From Spirochaetaceae bacterium (GTDB lineage Bacteria > Spirochaetota > Spirochaetia > Treponematales > Breznakiellaceae): a stretch of DNA of 10,438 nucleotides. Position numbers and translations under genes: made by a program. How positions within the stretch are numbered: position 1 is the stretch's first letter; each line of letters starts with the position of its first letter. Positions 6,935 to 10,438 of the stretch are shown here, piece by piece. Location: contig JAIRPU010000021.1 of the NCBI GenBank assembly GCA_031256815.1, positions 1 to 10,438 on the forward strand, given 5' to 3'. The notes under the pieces were generated by a model. That model had not been told where the DNA came from, searched no databases, and saw nothing but the letters and a program-made list of their open reading frames with translations.

Positions 6935-8680
6935 TTAATTCATTGTTTTTATATTGAATCTGGCGTGAAACTCATCCAAAAGAGTGTCGATTTCGCTGGA
7001 ACGCGAACACAGGAGCGAAGCGCGCGCAAGTTCCTTGCAGTCTTCAAGCTTAACAGAACGGAGAACCCGCTTAACTTCCGGAATTGTGGACGCGCTCATG
7101 CTAAATTCATCAAGCCCAAGTCCGGCCAAAAGCGCCGTCCAGCGCGATTTACCAGCCATTTCGCCGCACATTGCTACAGGTATTCCTGCGTTATGCGCGG
7201 CATCGATAGACATTTTTATTAGTTTTAATACGGCAGGCTGAATTCCCCGTGTAAGATAATTGACTTTTTCGTTTCCCCTGTCGGCGGCAAGGGTGTACTG
7301 TACGAGGTCGTTTGTTCCTATAGAAAAAAAGTCTGCCTTTTTTGCAAGAACATCGGCGCTGAGTACGGCGGAAGGAACTTCCAGCATTACTCCTGTTTTT
7401 ATTTTGCTGTCTATGGCCAGACCGAGTTTTTTACATTCGTTTTTTGCTTCTTCAAGCAAAAGAAGCGCTTCGTCAAATTCTTCTACGCATGAAATTAACG
7501 GAAATATAATTTCTGCTTTGCCATGTGCGGCAGCCCTAAGTATAGCCCTTAACTGCGCCTTAAAAAGTTCCTTCATGGAAAGGCTGAATCTAATGGCCCG
7601 CCAGCCCAACAAGGGGTTTTTTTCTGTATTTTGGAAATAATCCGGGTTTACTTTATCTCCGCCTAAATCGCAAGTGCGTATCTTTACAGGAAAGCCATTT
7701 GCAAGCTTTATTGCCTGTTTGTATGCGATATATTGCTTTTCTTCTTCGGCAGATTGTCCTGAACTTAAAAAGAGAAACTCGGAGCGAAACAATCCTATTC
7801 CTTCTGCGCCAAACTTAAGCGCCTTGCCGGTTTCCGGCGGCAGTTCAATATTTGCCCTAAAACAAAACCGCGTTCCGTCCAGAGTTTCGGAAGGTAAATC
7901 TATCTGTGTAAAGCCTTCCAAAAAGTTTTTTTCAAAAGCAACAAGCTCGGATTTATATTTTTCGAGTGTTTCTTCGTTTGGATGAAGAAACACTTTGCCG
8001 CTGTTTCCATCTACGATAATAATATCTCCGGAATTTATTAGTTTTGTGCAATCGGAAAGCCCCAAAACGGCAGGTATTTCGAATGAACGGGCAATTATGG
8101 CTGTGTGTGAAGTTTCGCTGCCTGCATCCATAATCAGCGCTTTTACATGAGTCCTGTTCATTCCAAAGGTTTGTGATGGCAAAAGGTCGTGCGACACAAC
8201 GATTACATCTTCAGTTAGTTCTGCAAGCGATTGCTGTTTTACATCAAGTAATTTAAAAAGGAGCTGACGGGAAACATCGGCAATATCCACAGCGCGTTCC
8301 CGAAGGTAGGCATCCGCCGCGGCAAGTAACTTTGCCGTCATTTTTCGTGAAAGCGACCATAATGTCCATTCGATGTTTTGCAGTTCTTTTTCAAGCTGAG
8401 CTTTAAGCTGTTCATGGAAGTCGACATCTTCCAGCATCATAATGTGCGCTTTTATTATTGCCGCCTGTTCTTTGTTTGATTTAGTTTGGTCGCGTTGGAA
8501 CTGCGCTTGCATTACGCCGGAAACGCTTTTTGCCGCTTGTAAAAAACGCTGCCATTCATCTTCTACCTGCTGTTTTTTTATTGAAAAACGGGGAATGTCG
8601 GGGGTTTCTTCTCCCACGAATAGATATGCTTTACCTATAGCAATTCCGGCCGAAACCGCTGCGCCTTTAAGTTCCTTCAT
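6935..8680 (-). CDS. ptsI: phosphoenolpyruvate-protein phosphotransferase (PTS enzyme I)
   Basis: Enzyme I takes phosphate from phosphoenolpyruvate and passes it to HPr, starting the PTS phosphorelay in the cytoplasm. The 581 residues cover all domains. The N-terminal phosphohistidine and HPr-binding part is about 1-245. The active histidine is His192 in GSETSHTAIIARS. The C-terminal PEP-binding TIM barrel is about 255-575. Barrel landmarks are EGIGLFRSEFLF (293-304), RTCDLGGDK (335-343), VMLEVPSA (431-438), SIGTNDLVQYTLAADRGN (453-470) and the active Cys505 in AMCGEMAG. Length matches the family (about 575). The start MKELKGAAVSAGIAIGKA matches the usual enzyme I opening. It is the first gene of a four-gene operon. 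No ptsH or enzyme II gene is in the window, so the role could be sugar uptake or regulation. No Shine-Dalgarno is seen in the A-rich leader. Confidence 0.96.
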   Translation of the reverse strand: MKELKGAAVSAGIAIGKAYLFVGEETPDIPRFSIKKQQVEDEWQRFLQAAKSVSGVMQAQFQRDQTKSNKEQAAIIKAHIMMLEDVDFHEQLKAQLEKELQNIEWTLWSLSRKMTAKLLAAADAYLRERAVDIADVSRQLLFKLLDVKQQSLAELTEDVIVVSHDLLPSQTFGMNRTHVKALIMDAGSETSHTAIIARSFEIPAVLGLSDCTKLINSGDIIIVDGNSGKVFLHPNEETLEKYKSELVAFEKNFLEGFTQIDLPSETLDGTRFCFRANIELPPETGKALKFGAEGIGLFRSEFLFLSSGQSAEEEKQYIAYKQAIKLANGFPVKIRTCDLGGDKVNPDYFQNTEKNPLLGWRAIRFSLSMKELFKAQLRAILRAAAHGKAEIIFPLISCVEEFDEALLLLEEAKNECKKLGLAIDSKIKTGVMLEVPSAVLSADVLAKKADFFSIGTNDLVQYTLAADRGNEKVNYLTRGIQPAVLKLIKMSIDAAHNAGIPVAMCGEMAGKSRWTALLAGLGLDEFSMSASTIPEVKRVLRSVKLEDCKELARASLLCSRSSEIDTLLDEFHARFNIKTMN

Positions 8681-8693
8681 TTTTTGATTTTTA

Positions 8694-8723
8694 ACTATAT
8701 CAGGATATGGCGTTATTATTCAA
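8694..8723 (-). promoter_or_regulatory. candidate sigma70-type promoter for the ptsI operon
   Basis: On the minus strand, TTGAAT (8718-8723) and TATAGT (8694-8699) are separated by 18 bases. The -10 box ends only 13 bases before the ptsI ATG, so the transcript would have a leader of about six bases or be nearly leaderless. This fits the missing Shine-Dalgarno. The call rests on consensus resemblance alone, in an A/T-rich region. Confidence 0.4.
8697..8708 (-). repeat. short inverted repeat over the ptsI promoter
   Basis: ATATC-AG-GATAT is a five-base inverted repeat with a two-base centre. It overlaps the candidate -10 box, so it could be a small operator. It is short and A/T-rich enough to arise by chance. 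Confidence 0.3.
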
Positions 8724-8808
8724 GGCGTGAACGTCCGGCGGCGCGGGGGCATTACATTAAAGGCATACAAAATAAAATAATTAATATAATGCCGATGTCG
8801 TGCGCTGC

Positions 8809-8840
8809 AAAAAAATAGGAGGCCGTTTGGCCTCCTATTT
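8809..8840 (-). terminator. intrinsic terminator of the repeat-protein gene
   Basis: On the minus strand, AAATAGGAGGCC (8829-8840) pairs with GGCCTCCTATTT (8813-8824) around a four-base AAAC loop. A run of seven Ts is read across 8815-8809, partly overlapping the stem. It lies about 27 bases after the stop of the repeat-protein gene and separates it from the ptsI operon. Confidence 0.88.
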
Positions 8841-8866
8841 GCGTTAACCTGTTAAAAACCCGCGCC

Positions 8867-10438
8867 TTACTTTACGGCGAAGGCTGGGGCGCAGCCAAGT
8901 ACAACAGACGCATACTCGCCATAACCTCCCCTGAAGCTAGCTACAAACGACTTCGTGTCATTAGGATTAGAGGATGCCAGCCAATTATCAATAGAGTATT
9001 TGCTATCGTAATACGCAAAGCGCCCCTGATTGGCCTCGGTCTCGTAGATGGTCTTCCAACCTTCTCCCCAACTTGCTCCGGTCATCTCCCGCAATGTTGG
9101 CAGCCAGAGTTTGTCCGCTATTGTGTGCGTACCACTCGCGCCCTCTCCTTTATTGATAACCCTGCGGCTTATATTCCACACAACGGCATCCGGCACTCCT
9201 GAGGTCTTCAGCGCCGGCCAGTAGGTACCGGTCAGGTATGTCCGCATTTCGCTTCCCAGATAGCCGTTTTGGTTTGTATTGGTTGCTTCCATGCGGGCGT
9301 TTCCCGGGGGGTTCTTAAAGTGGAAGATTAGGTGCGGCGTGCTTGTGCCGTTACCGTTCTTGTTGTAATAGGGATTTATTCCAACAACCATAACGCGCAG
9401 TTTATCGTCCCCAGCGTTTGTGTTTGTAATGCTCACCGTGGGATTGCTGTTGTAGGCGGCAACGTTAAGCGACTTTAAGTTGACATAATCGCCCAGTTTT
9501 ATAAGCCCCAGTCCGTCTGAAGGGTTCACGCTGGCGGCAGATTTTGTCTTGATATAGGCGCTTACCTTGTTGAACGTGTCGGTAACATCCTGAGTTGTTA
9601 TACTGGAAAGCGCATAGCCTGGAGTTTTTACATTGAAAGTTACCATAAGGTCAGAATATCTATACTTGGCGTAGAGGGTAACATTCGCGTTAAGCGTGTA
9701 ACTCTCTCCTGCCCAAAGATCTACGCCGCTTCCGTCCGCCTTGGTGTTCCAGCAGTCAAAATATATATAACGTGTATAACCGTCCATAGTCGCATCAACC
9801 TTGTAAAGCCCCGTTCCCGGCGCAAGCGTAACGGTTGTTGCCGTTTGCGAACTTACCTTTGCCGGAGGAGTCCCCGTTCCGCCATTGGCGCTGTAGATAA
9901 GATCTACGCCCCACTTGGCGTAGAGGGTTGTATCCTGTGTAATGTTAATAGTATCTCCGGCATTGTAAATAGCGCCGCCATTGGCTTGCGTGTTCCAGCC
10001 GCTAAAAAGGTAGTTGGCCCTGGTAAAGCCTGAACCGTCAATTACCTTTACACTTGCTCCAGCAAAAACCGTCTGCGAAGCGCTTCCACTCCCGCCATTT
10101 GCGTTGTAGGTAAGCGTTTTTATATTGGAGGCCGGAGGCTGGTCGGCGGCGCTTACCGTAAAAGCCGGCGCTACACCGTTAAAAGTGTTAGGGTCAATCC
10201 AACGTGTCGGTTTGCCATCAGAGCCAATACCGCACCACCAGTAAGCGCCGCTGTCAGGTGAAGCGGTTAAATACGTACTACCCGCTTTTTGCCTGCTGGT
10301 ATCGTTGGCGTAATATCCAAGCCTGCCCTGGTTGGCGCTATTCTCATAATTAGAATTCGAATGGGTATTAGCGCCAAACATTTCCCATTCGGTTGGCAGC
10401 CAGAGTTTATCTTCTATCGTATTTGTCCCTGTCGCGAC
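8867..10438 (-). CDS. modular probable surface protein with InlB B-repeats and DUF6273-like domains, 5' end outside window
   Basis: The frame stays open to the right edge, so the first Met inside the window (10381) is not the start; 523 residues are visible and any signal peptide is outside. Four modules can be seen. Residues 1-97 are the end of a DUF6273-like domain (KLWLPTEWEMFG, ending in GVAPAFTV). About 107-176 and 177-249 are two InlB B-repeats (Listeria-Bacteroides repeats) with the hallmarks YNANGG or YSANGG, a WNT core and a closing TLYAKW or TLYAKY. After a linker, about 300-523 is a second and fuller DUF6273-like domain. It contains GSEMRTYLTGTYW, KLWLPTLREM, a WLASSNP segment and the closing GCAPAFAVK. 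Such repeats are typical of exported or cell-surface adhesion proteins, but there is no sorting signal or membrane helix in the visible part. Function unknown. A strong terminator follows the stop. Confidence 0.85.
   Translation of the reverse strand, partial: VATGTNTIEDKLWLPTEWEMFGANTHSNSNYENSANQGRLGYYANDTSRQKAGSTYLTASPDSGAYWWCGIGSDGKPTRWIDPNTFNGVAPAFTVSAADQPPASNIKTLTYNANGGSGSASQTVFAGASVKVIDGSGFTRANYLFSGWNTQANGGAIYNAGDTINITQDTTLYAKWGVDLIYSANGGTGTPPAKVSSQTATTVTLAPGTGLYKVDATMDGYTRYIYFDCWNTKADGSGVDLWAGESYTLNANVTLYAKYRYSDLMVTFNVKTPGYALSSITTQDVTDTFNKVSAYIKTKSAASVNPSDGLGLIKLGDYVNLKSLNVAAYNSNPTVSITNTNAGDDKLRVMVVGINPYYNKNGNGTSTPHLIFHFKNPPGNARMEATNTNQNGYLGSEMRTYLTGTYWPALKTSGVPDAVVWNISRRVINKGEGASGTHTIADKLWLPTLREMTGASWGEGWKTIYETEANQGRFAYYDSKYSIDNWLASSNPNDTKSFVASFRGGYGEYASVVLGCAPAFAVK
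9096..9112 (-). repeat. 17-base direct repeat in the C-terminal DUF6273-like domain
   Basis: This 17-base stretch is identical to 10392-10408. It encodes the KLWLPT motif in the same reading frame, exactly 432 codons from the other copy. It marks internal duplication of the DUF6273-like module. Confidence 0.8.
9664..9679 (-). repeat. 16-base direct repeat ending InlB B-repeat 2
   Basis: Identical to 9913-9928, 83 codons away. Both encode the TLYAK end of an InlB B-repeat. The shared codons suggest recent duplication or exchange between the two repeats, although the rest of the units has diverged. Confidence 0.75.
9913..9928 (-). repeat. 16-base direct repeat ending InlB B-repeat 1
   Basis: Partner of the identical copy at 9664-9679, encoding TLYAK at the end of the first visible InlB B-repeat. 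Confidence 0.75.
10392..10408 (-). repeat. 17-base direct repeat in the N-terminal DUF6273-like domain
   Basis: Partner of 9096-9112, encoding KLWLPT in the first DUF6273-like copy, close to the window edge. Confidence 0.8.

Noticed and set aside
6497..7222. 241-codon plus-strand open frame over ispF and ptsI
   Set aside because: It spans the end of one confident gene and most of another on the opposite strand, is serine-rich in the way antisense shadows are, and has no ribosome-binding site or family resemblance.
8724..8808. Small gene or regulatory RNA in the ptsI upstream region, including a G/C-rich patch at 8731-8750
   Set aside because: No open frame with a start signal and no stable stem was found apart from the terminator; the patch remains unexplained.
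8867..10438. Target gene of a diversity-generating retroelement
   Set aside because: Modular lectin-like surface proteins can be such targets, but there is no reverse transcriptase, template repeat or adenine-biased variable region in the window.

Overview
The window is densely coded bacterial DNA of moderate G+C content using the standard code, with no RNA genes, insertion sequences or CRISPR. Two housekeeping gene blocks converge near base 4,648. A fragment of a large repeat-containing, probably exported protein occupies the right edge. The V-type ATPase genes (order B-D-I-K, with the short B subunit seen in spirochaetes and chlamydiae), an Asp23-fused P-loop protein and a DUF6273/InlB-repeat protein together suggest a host-associated or anaerobic gut-type lineage such as Elusimicrobiota or Spirochaetota. 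This is inferred from gene content only and is not a firm placement.

Bases 1-3500 (+ strand) hold the end of a V-type ATPase operon: the C-terminal part of subunit B, then complete D (central stalk), I (membrane stator and ion channel) and K (rotor ring). B and D are 47 bases apart, D and I overlap by four, and I and K are 22 apart with a good ribosome-binding site. The K subunit keeps the residues that bind Na+ in the Enterococcus hirae rotor, so the enzyme may be Na+-coupled. A strong intrinsic terminator closes the operon at 3508-3537.

Bases 3538-4648 (+) encode peptide chain release factor 2. A first-pass reading would start it at a TTG at 3590, but the sequence shows the classical autoregulatory +1 frameshift. 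A 24-codon zero frame starts at ATG 3538 and ends in CTT TGA, with a GGAGG three bases upstream of the CTT. The mature protein would be 369 residues. The ATG directly follows the terminator's T tract.

Bases 4645-8680 (- strand) form a compact operon, read right to left: ptsI (PTS enzyme I), ispF (MEP isoprenoid pathway), a ribokinase-type sugar kinase, and a conserved uncharacterised protein joining a P-loop domain to an Asp23/Gls24-like domain. The genes are spaced by 4, 19 and -4 bases. None has a convincing Shine-Dalgarno sequence. The last gene shares its stop-codon bases (TTAA) with prfB.

Bases 8681-8866 carry a plausible ptsI promoter with a small inverted repeat, and a strong terminator for the next gene to the right. 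Bases 8867-10438 (-) are the C-terminal 523 residues of a modular protein with the order DUF6273-like end, two InlB B-repeats, full DUF6273-like domain. The gene continues beyond the window.

The clearest mechanistic signal is the prfB frameshift cassette. The gene most likely to repay study is the P-loop/Asp23 protein. I found no clearly new multi-gene system.
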